Shown here: positions 33,573-42,635 of the stretch, in pieces | How the letters are laid out: each line of letters starts with the position of its first letter | How positions within the stretch are numbered: the stretch's first letter is position 1 | From: Bradyrhizobium nanningense | Lineage (GTDB): Bacteria > Pseudomonadota > Alphaproteobacteria > Rhizobiales > Xanthobacteraceae | Length of the DNA stretch: 64,000 bases | NCBI RefSeq assembly: GCF_004114535.1 | Contig: NZ_LBJC01000028.1 | Location: 1 to 64,000, forward strand | Reading direction: 5' to 3' | Made by a program: the position numbers and the translations under genes | Notes under the pieces: model-generated | Database searches by the model: none | What the model saw: only the letters and a program-made list of their open reading frames with translations | What the model was told of the DNA's origin: nothing

Positions 33573-33969
33573 CTGCGAAGAAGCGATCACGCGCCTGCTC
33601 GCGATTCGCTCGGAAGCTCTCCGGCATCCTCCGCCGCCGCGCGAAATCGCGCCGTTACGAGCGGACGAGGTGGGCGTTCATGAAGCGATGGCACTGTTGC
33701 GCCGCGCGATAGTCGGAGAGAGTCATATTGAGCTTAAGTACCCATGGGCGGAGGTCTTCCACTCCTATGGTCAATTCGCGATCGAGGGTTGGAAATTGAC
33801 AGCTTTCAAACGCAATTATGGCATCAAGTATCTCGACGCGGCGCTATCGCCGGACGGACGCACCGGCACGTACGATTCGTGGCAGGCCCGGGAGGGCAAC
33901 CCCGTGCACCTGCTGCTTGATGAAGAGCAGGATCGCCTGGACGAGCTAATCGAAGGCATCGACGCATGA
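33322..33969 (+). CDS. Unknown protein with N-terminal signal or anchor
   Basis: The 215-residue protein starts MMKFARRGILLGSLTTMLTS, a possible twin-arginine-like or membrane-anchor segment, then a Pro-rich linker (APRLPAPAPSARPTWP). The body is helical (VVSKLYRDMYRRLIDPDAFD, then GKIDCEEAITRLLAIRSEAL) with HSYGQFAIEGWKLTAFKRNY near the end. No family is recognised. ATG at 33322 was chosen; a GTG at 33292 is possible but would put part of the leader inside the previous gene. Confidence 0.5.
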   Translation: MMKFARRGILLGSLTTMLTSVWSRIIGAPRLPAPAPSARPTWPTDVVSKLYRDMYRRLIDPDAFDAAFDRATAVLRASIAGKIDCEEAITRLLAIRSEALRHPPPPREIAPLRADEVGVHEAMALLRRAIVGESHIELKYPWAEVFHSYGQFAIEGWKLTAFKRNYGIKYLDAALSPDGRTGTYDSWQAREGNPVHLLLDEEQDRLDELIEGIDA

Positions 33970-34089
33970 GGATGCCTCGATCCCTCGCCGCGTTCACGGA
34001 TGGTAAACCTGTGAGATTCGCATCGCTTTTGAGAGGGGATCGACTTTTGTCCCCGCCTATGAGGGCGATTCTAGACTTGGGAGCGTAGC

Positions 34090-34302
34090 ATGAACGCGCC
34101 TTACGATTCCTACACTCAGGACAAGAGCAATCAACTATCGCTGGATTTTGGTGATCATCTCGCCTCGAGCGTACGGATTGCACTCCGACGCAAAAAGGAG
34201 GCGGCTGACCTTCTGGCCGAGCTCGCGATAGCTCTCGGCGAACTCCGCGCGGAAATCGACCTCGAAAAATACCGTGCAAGTCTGGTCAATGGTGTGGAGT
34301 AA
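34090..34302 (+). CDS. Small helical protein, unknown
   Basis: The 70-residue frame has a plausible site (gggagcgtagc) before ATG at 34090. Its second half is a charged helix (RRKKEAADLLAELAIALGEL, then RAEIDLEKYRASLV) that could form a coiled coil. It lies alone at the end of the cluster. No family is recognised. Confidence 0.45.
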   Translation: MNAPYDSYTQDKSNQLSLDFGDHLASSVRIALRRKKEAADLLAELAIALGELRAEIDLEKYRASLVNGVE

Positions 34303-34333
34303 CAGCGGAGAGATCTTAGTCGCGATTGGCAGG

Positions 34334-35191
34334 TCAGACGACCGCCTCATCCTTCCTGCTCATCCTGGCCTTCGCTTTCGTCCGCGACGGGGAATCAGCT
34401 CCTTCGCCTGGATGGATCACATGCACTTCTGGCAGCCGCTTAAGCGCTGTGCGCCGACGGTCCGAGCCTGTACGCGTTTCTGAACGCAGGCGAACGCTCG
34501 CAATCCAGTCTCGATATGTCTGCACCTCCCGCGCGTCCGGCAAAATAAGTACAACGTCATCATAGATCCAAGCCAGCGCGAGCGCTCGGAAGCACCAATC
34601 GAACCGTCGCTTGCGGTACAGCTTCCTATTTTGATACGGGCCGACGATCAGAGCAACGACTGTCTTGGGTGGACGCCCATCCTCCACCATCCGATAATAA
34701 TGGAAGTCAACTGGGGGGTCGTTCGCATTCTTGACTCGGACACCCGACGTGGAAATTGGTTCGGCAAACAGCCGGCTGACGGCTCGTTGTGCAACCCGCT
34801 CTATTCTCGACCGATAGCTCGCCTCAAGGGATTCGCTTCTCTTCTCACCGATCATCTGCTCACGTGCTTCACTCATCGCGGCAGTGAGCGACCTCACGGT
34901 GTGCTTACCTCCGGCGAACTCCTTCATCGCCCGGATCGTCCCTTCAACGTCGAAGGAATACCAGCGTGCGAATATCTCTACCACTGAAAGGGGCGCCCGG
35001 TTCAGTGTCGGCGCCCAATTGGGGTGGGATTCCACGAATCCTTCAAGGAAATTGAGAGCGAATATGGCACGGCGCAGCGTATTGACGTCTTTGCCGGCTG
35101 CAACCTTGGCGAGCGCATTCTCCCGGTCCCCGTACCTCGAACTTGAGAGGAGCAGCCTGGCCTTGGAAGCTTGCATCTTCCAATCTTGCAT
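34334..35191 (-). CDS. Unknown protein, paralog of 38942-39709 (recombinase-flanking pair, left member)
   Basis: The 285-residue protein starts MQDWKMQASKARLLLSSSRY. A helical N-terminal domain follows (NTLRRAIFALNFLEGFVESH, then VVEIFARWYSFDVEGTIRAM). The C-terminal alpha/beta domain has VDFHYYRMVEDG, VVALIVGPYQNRKLYRKRRF and LALAWIYDDVVLILPDAREV. Its counterpart on the other side of the recombinases matches all of these (RREVQALAFLDDL, IELLARWSSFD, VAVLVVGPYRYVGQYSKRRQ, LAWAFDHVVVVLPERRS). The ATG at 35191 aligns with the paralog's start; upstream residues do not align. The C-terminus is Lys/Arg-rich. No domain is recognised; the pairing suggests a role tied to the recombinases. Confidence 0.68.
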   Translation of the reverse strand: MQDWKMQASKARLLLSSSRYGDRENALAKVAAGKDVNTLRRAIFALNFLEGFVESHPNWAPTLNRAPLSVVEIFARWYSFDVEGTIRAMKEFAGGKHTVRSLTAAMSEAREQMIGEKRSESLEASYRSRIERVAQRAVSRLFAEPISTSGVRVKNANDPPVDFHYYRMVEDGRPPKTVVALIVGPYQNRKLYRKRRFDWCFRALALAWIYDDVVLILPDAREVQTYRDWIASVRLRSETRTGSDRRRTALKRLPEVHVIHPGEGADSPSRTKAKARMSRKDEAVV

Positions 35192-35278
35192 CGTGCCGAT
35201 CCTGTGCTTTGCCGCGCATAAGAGATAGAATCTGAATCCTTGAAGAGCAATGGGGGGGCAGAGGGCGGACTGACTCAA

Positions 35279-35646
35279 GGATTCGGCAAGGATTTCGCGT
35301 GTCCTTCACAGACGGAAAGCGGGAAACAACAGCGCCCTACTTCGGCGATCGCATTTTGAATCGCCAAGACGACACGAGGCCCGGTTGTGCTTGAACATTT
35401 GCCACCTCAATCTCTGCCCGCGACGCGCCGGCCCTGAACGACTTGCCGTTTCATGAGGTGCTCAAGCGGCGTAGTCCTCCGGTGGGGAACCGAGGGATGA
35501 GGGAACAGAAGATTGGGAGTACTCAGTTGACTCCCGTCTGAGGCAGGTCGACTATGAAGGTACGTTACCGAAAGAACCAGGTTGGATAGCTCATCACCCT
35601 GACAGAAGACGTTTTTGTCGTAGCAATCCCAACTCACAGCGAGGAC
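35279..35646. other. Gene-poor stretch between divergent genes
   Basis: About 370 bases between the divergent unknown gene and the truncated recombinase. No gene, repeat or clear promoter is supported. Confidence 0.4.
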
Positions 35647-36147
35647 ATGCCCATGACACTGAGCTTCTCTCGTCTCTTTCGCCATTTCTCTTCCGAAGGC
35701 TCGCGTGCGGCCGCCGGCAAATTGCGGCTGAAATTGGGATTCCGTTTGCGAGCGGGTTTGTATGTTCGCCATTCGCGCGGAACCCCTGTCGAGGAGTTTC
35801 TGCGACAACTGCAGACAGTCAAAGAGTATGCTGAAGCGCTGGGCGCCGTGGTCACGCGCGTTTACGTGGACACCGACACGTTCCGAACCCCGTTATCGGA
35901 AATCGAAGCCGCCGCAAGACGTGCAGATTTCGATGTGCTGATCGTCGAGAACACGGATCGCCTCACACGAAAGTTGGGAAGGCTTGTCCTTCTGACGGAG
36001 TTCGTTCACGTCCATTCCGTCGAAGGCGGCGATCTCTCGAGTGCGCGCGGAGCATGCCCGTTAGCCTTTTATAGTCCGTCCAGGGCACCCTACGGCAGGG
36101 TACCCTACTTCAGGGTACCCTACGGCTACCGGCGCCCGTCGTCGTAG
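35647..36147 (+). pseudogene. Truncated serine recombinase (N-terminal catalytic domain only)
   Basis: The 166-residue frame holds most of a resolvase domain: LRAGLYVRHSRGTPVEEFLR with the nucleophile-position Ser, then QLQTVKEYAEALGAVVTRVY and FDVLIVENTDRLTRKLGRLV. It then breaks off (SVEGGDLSSARGAC) before the recombinase and zinc-ribbon domains, and ends in three short repeats. The full-length enzyme downstream has 725 residues. This is a decayed second copy or a remnant whose 3' part was lost. Confidence 0.7.
36082..36126. repeat. Three tandem 15-base units with agggtaccct palindromes
   Basis: The units are agggcaccctacggc, agggtaccctacttc and agggtaccctacggc. Units 2 and 3 each start with the perfect 10-base palindrome agggtaccct. 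In the truncated recombinase frame they read RAPYG RVPYF RVPYG. Regular spacing of palindromes next to a recombinase gene suggests protein-binding sites; this is inference. Confidence 0.6.
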
Positions 36148-36364
36148 CAATCCCTCATCGCTCTGCCGTTAGTGACGGCCGCTTCTCTCCAGCGGGTTTC
36201 TCTTCTTCCTGGCGAGGGCGACCATCGAGGAGATCTGTTCGCTGCTAGAGGCGCAGAGATACGTGCTCCACACGAGCAAACGGCGGACCGACCCAGGGCG
36301 ACGAGATGGAATCTAGGTCAATTCACGTGTTTGCGAACTTGGCGAAAACCGAGGAGGCCCTGAA

Positions 36365-38542
36365 ATGACGTCGAATTCTGAACTGACTGTCGCGCCTACT
36401 GTTGGCACCAAGCAAGATAGTGTCATGGGCGTGCTGGCGCCGGATTGGAAGCAGCTGCAAACTTCGACTAGCCCTGCTTCGCTAAGTAGACCCCGCCGTC
36501 GCAGGGCCGCGGTTTACATGAGATATTCCACAGACGAGCAAGACCCATACTCTTTCGAGCGCCAGCGAATGGTAGCGGAGCCATATGCCCAGCAGGTGGA
36601 GGCCGATATCGTCAAGATATATGCCGATGCTGGTAAGAGCGGTGCGTTTACCGCGAACCGGCCAGCATTTCAGGAGATGTTAGAGGACGCAGAAAAGCAC
36701 GAGTTCGAGGTGCTCATAGTCGAAGAGGGCGACCGACTCTCGCGAAAACTCAGCATAATGGCAAACGCTTACAGCAAGCTCGCTGACCTTGGAATCGAGC
36801 TTCACTCGACCAAATACGGACGATGGTCACTGATGCACTGCGCATTCGCGGGCCTCATGAGCGAGGATCAGAAAAACCGCATCTTCGAACTCTTACGCTC
36901 GGGACGCGTCAAGATCTTGGCCCGCGGGCTGTGGCCGGGCACGGCTCCCTACGCTTTTGAAAAGATTCCGGGAAAGAAGGGTGACATGCGCGTCGTCCCG
37001 GAAAAGGCGGAAGTCGTGCGTAGGATGTGTGCGATGGCGCTCGCTGGAGTTGGTCCAGACCGGATTGCCGGGATTTTGCAGAGGGGGGGTGTTCCGGCTC
37101 CCCACGGCGAGTTGTGGCATGCCACGACCGTGCTTTATATCCTGCGCAATCCGATCTATGTCGGGGCGGTAATTTTTTTCAGGACCAAGAGAACCAAGAT
37201 TCAAGAAGGCGAGCACGAGATCGTCACGAAGATCACCGAACGTCCGGCGGCCGAATGGATGTACGCGGAGCGTCCGGATTGGGCCATCTTGGATCTTAAA
37301 ACATGGCAGGCCGTCCAAGCTCTAACACTCCAACAGGCCAAGGGCCCCGGGCCGGCGTATCTTCTTTCAAGACTAGTCTATTGCGGTGAGTGTGGGAAGA
37401 AAATGGCATTCGGGAATCTGGGTTATGGCGGTGCTCAATATTTGCAGTGCACCGCCCAACGAGTTGCTAGAGTCAGGAAACAGACAAGCTCCTGCAACGC
37501 CCGGTGCGTGCGGGCCGATCTTCTTCAGGAAGGAGTTGTCAATTTAGTAGCAAGAACCCTGAGAACCCCCAACGCTCTCAAGTTGATGCAATCGGGATAT
37601 GAAGGAAAAGCATCCCAGAAATCTCGATCGTTTGAACGAGACAGAGTGAATTTACAGAAGGATCGTGCTCGCATTCTTGCTTACCTCGATCAGACTTACG
37701 ATGATGCGATGAATGCCGGGATGACGACAAAGGCAGTTCTGGAGCGACGCCAATCTCTCTGCATGAGAATGGACAAGATCGATGATGAGCTCGCTAAGAT
37801 TCCGATTGTCAGAGTGGCAGCAAGCCCGGCCCTGCCTGTCCCGGCTGACATTGAGGTCTTTATCGACGATCTGCGCCTCAATCGGAACTATCGCAATTGC
37901 GGCGCAGCGCACGCAAAGGTACTGGCCATCTTTCAGTCCCTCATTGAGAAGATCATCGTGAGAACGGATTGGGACCACAGGACCGTCCATGTGCAGATCG
38001 AAGGGCCAATCGCCTTTGTCGAGGAATCCGGAGAAGCCAGGCTCAGCTTGCCCACTCGATGGAGGCAAAGGATGAAAGAAAAGACCGCTGCTGCAGCTAC
38101 TCAGGTAAGGACCAACATTCTGACTGACGCTGATTGGAATAAACTCAAGCCCAGACTGCACGATGAGCCAATTTGGGTCGAAGGGTTTGTTCAGCCGATC
38201 GAGTTGCGCTCCGTCCTGAACGCGATGATCTTCCAAAAGCGTGTCGGAATAGGTCGGCTTAGCCTGCCTGAAATATTCGGCCCAACTAAGCAGGTATGGG
38301 CGGCCGCTCAAAAGCTCTCGCGTGGTGGGATCGTTGATATCATCCAGCCCATCATGCGAGAGGAGCATATTGCGATAGCGAAGGAAATCGACATTAGCTT
38401 CGACAATCTCAGAACACCCGGGCCGCGAACCTGGGAGAGGTATCTTCAGCTCAACCGCGCTCGAAAAGCACGAATTTTGAACCGCGCCAATGAACGAGCC
38501 GCGCTGAGCAGCCGGCCGCTGAGCTTCGTGGGTGCTGAATAG
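36365..38542 (+). CDS. Large serine recombinase with an extra C-terminal transposase-like domain
   Basis: The 725-residue protein has, in order: resolvase domain (about 45-190) with AAVYMRYSTDEQDPYSFERQ, nucleophile Ser in RYS, and VLIVEEGDRLSRKLS; recombinase domain (about 200-330) with GLWPGTAPYAFEKIPG; a zinc ribbon CGECGKK...CNARC (about 340-385); a coiled coil (about 410-480). These are the parts of large serine integrases. Beyond residue 570 comes ILTDADWNKLKPRLHDEPIW, then ELRSVLNAMIFQKRVGIGRL and SLPEIFGPTKQVWAAAQKLS, which resembles the N-terminal DUF4096-type domain of IS5-like transposases (LTDxxWxxLxPLL...RxxLNAxxWxxRTGxxWRDLPxxFG). Such a fusion is unusual. ATG at 36365 follows cgaggaggccctga. 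Confidence 0.85.
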   Translation: MTSNSELTVAPTVGTKQDSVMGVLAPDWKQLQTSTSPASLSRPRRRRAAVYMRYSTDEQDPYSFERQRMVAEPYAQQVEADIVKIYADAGKSGAFTANRPAFQEMLEDAEKHEFEVLIVEEGDRLSRKLSIMANAYSKLADLGIELHSTKYGRWSLMHCAFAGLMSEDQKNRIFELLRSGRVKILARGLWPGTAPYAFEKIPGKKGDMRVVPEKAEVVRRMCAMALAGVGPDRIAGILQRGGVPAPHGELWHATTVLYILRNPIYVGAVIFFRTKRTKIQEGEHEIVTKITERPAAEWMYAERPDWAILDLKTWQAVQALTLQQAKGPGPAYLLSRLVYCGECGKKMAFGNLGYGGAQYLQCTAQRVARVRKQTSSCNARCVRADLLQEGVVNLVARTLRTPNALKLMQSGYEGKASQKSRSFERDRVNLQKDRARILAYLDQTYDDAMNAGMTTKAVLERRQSLCMRMDKIDDELAKIPIVRVAASPALPVPADIEVFIDDLRLNRNYRNCGAAHAKVLAIFQSLIEKIIVRTDWDHRTVHVQIEGPIAFVEESGEARLSLPTRWRQRMKEKTAAAATQVRTNILTDADWNKLKPRLHDEPIWVEGFVQPIELRSVLNAMIFQKRVGIGRLSLPEIFGPTKQVWAAAQKLSRGGIVDIIQPIMREEHIAIAKEIDISFDNLRTPGPRTWERYLQLNRARKARILNRANERAALSSRPLSFVGAE

Positions 38543-38941
38543 AGTGCTGGGGACGATCCCAAGGCATCGACGGAGCTTTTAGGCTTGGGCAGTGGCCGCG
38601 ATCTCAGTTCGCCACCGAAGCCACCATGGCGATTTGTTTAGCGGAAAGAGTGGGTTTTGGACGCGACGGATTCTATATTGATGCTCAGCAATTGCCGCTC
38701 GGCACAGTTCCCGTGCGGCTGAACGAGTCGTATCCAATCTCCACGTTGGACCACGATGGCGATGCGAGTCCGGTAAGATGCCGATCCATCAGGAAACCTT
38801 GCCGCGATTTTGCGAAGTGTAAACATCTTCGGACGACGGCACCCGCACTTCCCAACTTTACTTCGAAGAATTCACCCAGACAATCTCACGCGATGGCTCC
38901 CCACGCACAGTCGGCACAACACTGCCGACCGCGGTGCTGGG
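38543..38941. other. Gene-poor stretch after the serine recombinase
   Basis: About 400 bases with no supported gene and no clear att-like inverted repeat. It separates the recombinase from the right-hand paralog of the flanking pair. Confidence 0.4.
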
Positions 38942-39709
38942 ATGAGCACCTGGAAGAAGCGGGCACGTTCCGCGATGCTGAAACTGCGCAATGCCAAGCG
39001 AGGGGAAACGGAAAGTATCTTGTCGGCAGTGGGACAGGGCATCAATCCGAATACAGTGCGGCGCGAGGTTCAAGCCCTCGCATTCCTGGACGACCTGAGG
39101 AAATCAGATCCCGCAATCAGTCGACGTCTACGAGTTTCCTCCTTCGGGACGATCGAACTTTTGGCTCGATGGTCGTCATTTGATCCGCGAGGAGCCGCAG
39201 AAGAGGCAAGAAAGGTCGCCTCGAAAGAACACTCGCTGAAGTCACTCAAGTCCGCGCTGCAGTCTGCAATGGAACGACATTCCGTTCCCACGCGACTCGG
39301 GTTTCTGCAGGGCATCGAACCGTCGGTGAGAAGCCAGATCTGCCGGATTTTGGGTGGCAACCTAGCGCCGCTGAAGAGATCGGAAAAAGCATTGGGAAGG
39401 GCTCCCATCGACTTTTTCTACCAGCTGACCCAGCCAGGAACCGCTGACAAGTGCGTAGCAGTCTTAGTGGTCGGCCCCTATCGATACGTCGGACAATACT
39501 CCAAGCGGCGCCAAGAGGAACTCTGGCGAGCCATGGGACTGGCTTGGGCGTTTGACCATGTCGTAGTTGTCCTGCCCGAACGACGTAGTCTGATCGAATA
39601 TCAACGATGGCTCGCGGAGTATGCCTTTGCCTCGCCCGCGCGTACAGCCGAAGAAGAGAATACCGCTCGAATGCGTCGACCAAGTGTTCACGTGATCGGG
39701 ATCAACTAA
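38942..39709 (+). CDS. Unknown protein, paralog of 34334-35191 (recombinase-flanking pair, right member)
   Basis: The 255-residue protein starts MSTWKKRARSAMLKLRNAKR and matches its left counterpart through both domains: RREVQALAFLDDLRKSDPAI, TIELLARWSSFDPRGAAEEA, then IDFFYQLTQPG, VAVLVVGPYRYVGQYSKRRQ and LAWAFDHVVVVLPERRSLIE. Order and spacing are kept, with an insertion in the left copy. The C-terminal half looks like a small alpha/beta domain. Genes for these two proteins point away from each other, with two serine recombinase genes between them. No family is recognised. Confidence 0.68.
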   Translation: MSTWKKRARSAMLKLRNAKRGETESILSAVGQGINPNTVRREVQALAFLDDLRKSDPAISRRLRVSSFGTIELLARWSSFDPRGAAEEARKVASKEHSLKSLKSALQSAMERHSVPTRLGFLQGIEPSVRSQICRILGGNLAPLKRSEKALGRAPIDFFYQLTQPGTADKCVAVLVVGPYRYVGQYSKRRQEELWRAMGLAWAFDHVVVVLPERRSLIEYQRWLAEYAFASPARTAEEENTARMRRPSVHVIGIN

Positions 39710-40836
39710 GCTCTTCAGCTTATCGCTCTTACATCGTTGCAGATTAGCTGCAGGGAGGCGCGCTCGAAGCCCCCTCAGCTCAGCCAATGCCTGCACGGAC
39801 GCTGAATTGTCCGCGCCCTCGGCCGCCGCCAGACGTCTCATCAGACGCGCGGGGCGGGTAAACCGGCAACGCCCAGGTCGATGACGCGCCGGCTCGCGGC
39901 TCGCGTCATCGGGCAAAGGCCGCTGCGCCCCCCGCTTCCAGCATGAAGACAGGGCGAGGGCGGCCAGCCATCGCAAGCTCAAGACGGCTCTAGTCAGGCA
40001 CTTCGATTGGAGTGGTGCTCCGTAAGGCATCGTTCCGCTCCCGCGGCCCCGTCACCGCGGCCGACTTGGAGCGGGCCGACGTCGCCTCGGCGTGAACGGT
40101 GAAGTTGGCGGCGCGTGGCAGCGATGGTCTCCTAGCAACTCGCTAGGATTTCTGTCCGCGCCTTCCGCGAGCAGGACGAACTCGGAAGGACCTGCACCGT
40201 TCCTTTGTGGGCCGACACACGCGCTTGTGATCGATTCTTGCCGCCATGCAAGGAAGTGGAGCTGACAGTTCCGATCTGCGTTCCCCCGGGATCGGCGTAA
40301 GCAGGCAGCACATTTTCGCACAAGTCTCTCCCTTCAATGCGGCTTTTGCGCACATCACAGCAGTTTGGATAGGCAAGGCGTTCGTGCCAGCAATTGGTCA
40401 AATCGCGGCCGCGCGTCGTCGCCAACCACGCGTGCCCCCCACACCGCGCGGGATCCTGCGAATCCTTGGCCGTATCGACATCGTGGGCTTCGCCACCCGC
40501 CAGGTCAGAGCCGCTCAAAAACAAGGATTCGTAGGCGGATCGGCGGGGTGCCGATCTCGCGGCCGACCCGCCGGCAGGCGCGCCGAGCAGGGACTAACCT
40601 CGGCGTCGCAAATTTTCCGCAAGGAAAGGATTCGACGGTCGGCCCTAGAGGCGCTTCGCCGTCGCGCGAAACGTGCCTTTCTACCAAGGCGCGAACGGCC
40701 GGGAAATCGCGAGGTCGAGCGGAGCGTTAGTACATCAAGGATTCAGCAGGAACGATCGTGTCACAACAAATGGCGGATAAGGTGAAGGCATCCACATCAA
40801 CAACAGATGTCGGGACCAGAGCCGGAGCGTTCTCCA
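39710..40836. other. 1.1-kb gene-poor stretch
   Basis: I see no frame with family-like content. A perfect 9-base inverted repeat (gatgacgcg ... cgcgtcatc) lies at 39880-39910 and could be an operator or hairpin. Long open frames on both strands are Arg/Ala-rich, as GC-rich non-coding DNA gives. The region is probably decayed DNA of the island. Confidence 0.5.
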
Positions 40837-41082
40837 CTAGCGCGATTTCGCCAACGGCGGTGCAGCGAACAGCGCGGCGACATCCACGCCGAGCGCGAAC
40901 GCGATCTTGTCCAGCGATTCCAATGTCGGGTTCGCGGTCGCGAGCTCGAGAGCGCTGATCAGCCCCTGACGCAAACCGGTCTCGTCGGCGAGATCGTACT
41001 GGGACCACGATCGCTCCAGACGAAGTCGTCGAAGATTGCGCGCAAGGAACCGCCTGGTATGTGCCGGATTACGACGCCTCAT
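40837..41082 (-). CDS. XRE-family helix-turn-helix regulator
   Basis: The 81-residue protein has a clear Cro/C1 HTH: RRFLARNLRRLRLERSWSQY, DLADETGLRQGLISALELAT, then ANPTLESLDKIAFALGVDVA. ATG at 41082 begins the protein; a GTG at 41121 would overlap the palindrome described next and is less likely. It stands alone, with a palindrome about 35 bases upstream that fits autoregulation. Its target is otherwise unknown. Confidence 0.82.
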   Translation of the reverse strand: MRRRNPAHTRRFLARNLRRLRLERSWSQYDLADETGLRQGLISALELATANPTLESLDKIAFALGVDVAALFAAPPLAKSR

Positions 41083-41116
41083 CCAGCAGGATGATGCATT
41101 GTCTCGGCTTGAACAA

Positions 41117-41134
41117 AACACGCTTTAACGTGTT
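41117..41134. promoter_or_regulatory. Palindrome aacacg-ctttaa-cgtgtt upstream of an XRE gene
   Basis: Six-base arms flank ctttaa. A further half-site-like ttaaaacgtgtc follows at 41142-41153. The inner 16 bases are identical to those at 25864-25879. Placed just before the XRE gene start, it is a likely operator for that regulator. Confidence 0.65.
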
Positions 41135-41359
41135 AAACACCTTAAAACGTGTCCTGATCACAAGAAGCGCAGCCGACGGCCGGTTCGCGAACCCCCTCGG
41201 GCCCGCACGAGAGTACTGGGCCGTGCACGAGCAGAGTCTCGATGACGGCCGAAAGAATCGACGCAGCAGTTACGACGATTCTGGCCGAAAAGTCAGTGGC
41301 GCGTGGAAACGCCTCCTCGGACCGACGGTCGATATGGCAAACCAGCGTTCTTGTGACCT

Positions 41360-41818
41360 TCAACCGCGCGACTTTTGCGGGCGCTTCATGGTCAGAAGGT
41401 TCGTCACATCATGCAGATCATCTGCCGATGCGACGGCAATCGTTAGCCATTTTCCGTCGATGTATGTTTTCGCGTCATCGTAGAGTTTGATCAATTGCGG
41501 GTGCCAAACATAGCGCCGCTCCTCAAACTTTTCTCGCTCTGCTCTACCCATGACCACCACAGCTGAAACTCGTCGGAATTCCGGCACCAGGTGGCAGAAC
41601 GCCTTGGTCTTCTTGTAACGCAGGGACCAACCGCGGCTCTTTCCACCGTAGAGCCAATCCGGCGCGAAAACTTCTGGGTAGGATTCATCGATCCAGGTCC
41701 GCAGCTTGGCCCAGTATTCGAAGCCATCTGCTCCGATCCATTCGCGAACGGTGCTTTCATCGGGCGATGCTGATTTGTCGGTGATCCTGTCGCCGATTTG
41801 CGGAAGCGTACTAATCAT
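41360..41818 (-). CDS. DUF3788-family protein
   Basis: The 152-residue protein fits DUF3788: EYWAKLRTWIDESYPEVFAP, then YGGKSRGWSLRYKKTKAFCH, then LVPEFRRVSAVVVMGRAERE and YDDAKTYIDGKWLTIAV. The W, Y-kkkGWxlRYKKxxK and LxP residues are family hallmarks. The function of DUF3788 is unknown. ATG at 41818 starts the protein. It is downstream of the redox operon on the same strand, 155 bases away, and could be transcribed with it. Confidence 0.8.
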   Translation of the reverse strand: MISTLPQIGDRITDKSASPDESTVREWIGADGFEYWAKLRTWIDESYPEVFAPDWLYGGKSRGWSLRYKKTKAFCHLVPEFRRVSAVVVMGRAEREKFEERRYVWHPQLIKLYDDAKTYIDGKWLTIAVASADDLHDVTNLLTMKRPQKSRG

Positions 41819-41973
41819 CGGAAGACCTCATGTTGATAATCCCGCGGGGGCCGGAGGTTAAACGGGCGCTTGTCAAGGCTTGCCATGGGCCCTCAGAATG
41901 CCGCCGGTGCGACCTTGTCCAGAGCACGGAGAGCATTGCGATACGGTCTGGCGATCCTCGCGCGCACGGCTGA

Positions 41974-42603
41974 TCAAGCAGCTACGTCTCGAAGCTCTCG
42001 CACGACTGTCAAATCGATAGCGTCAATTACCTTCTCGCTCGCTAGCGCAGCTTGGCCCTCTTCAATAAATGCGGTGGCCTGCAGCGGAAGGAATTGCAGC
42101 GCCTTCAGCCCAATAGAGTTCAGTGCCAGCGTCAGATAGGGTGTGAGAAAATCAGGCTGATTTCCTCGCTGCCCGGTAAAGACGCCGCCGGAAGCGACGC
42201 CGATAAAAACCGGACGATCCGGAAGCATTCCCACCTTCCCGGCGGGCGTTGACTCCATCGTGCGGCCGACGCGTAGGACCTGGTCGATCCACGCTTTGAG
42301 AACCGAAGGGATAGTGAAGTTGTGCATCGGCGTTCCAATGACAATCACATCGGCCGCCTCGACTTCCCGAATGAGCGTTTCGGCAAGGTCCAAAGCGCCC
42401 TTCAGCGGTGCCGCCAGTGTGGCCGGCGATGACAGCGTATCCGCGTAGTCAGCCGTGGCGTGAGGCAGAGGATCAGCTCCAAGATCACGCCGCCTGATGC
42501 TCGCATCCGGCGCAACTTGAAGAAGCTTTTTGACGATCGCGGCCGAAAGCTCACGGCTATGCGATTTCGGGCGAGGACTGCTATCAATGTGGAGGATATT
42601 CAT
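41974..42603 (-). CDS. azoR: FMN-dependent NADH-azoreductase / quinone reductase (AzoR family)
   Basis: The 209-residue flavoprotein has the flavodoxin-like fold of AzoR: MNILHIDSSPRPKSHSRELS (phosphate-binding loop), DVIVIGTPMHNFTIPSVLKA, then WIDQVLRVGRTME and FIGVASGGVF. These enzymes take two electrons from NAD(P)H to FMN and reduce quinones or azo dyes, which limits redox cycling. It is the last gene of the operon headed by nitroreductase and CMD protein, after an 81-base gap that contains a strong hairpin. Confidence 0.9.
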   Translation of the reverse strand: MNILHIDSSPRPKSHSRELSAAIVKKLLQVAPDASIRRRDLGADPLPHATADYADTLSSPATLAAPLKGALDLAETLIREVEAADVIVIGTPMHNFTIPSVLKAWIDQVLRVGRTMESTPAGKVGMLPDRPVFIGVASGGVFTGQRGNQPDFLTPYLTLALNSIGLKALQFLPLQATAFIEEGQAALASEKVIDAIDLTVVRELRDVAA

Positions 42604-42635
42604 TTGACCGATCCAAGTGGCTAGGAAGCTCTTGC

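Noticed and set aside
36082..36126. Possible CRISPR array
   Set aside because: Units are 15 bases, only three, with no spacers; they are a simple tandem repeat.
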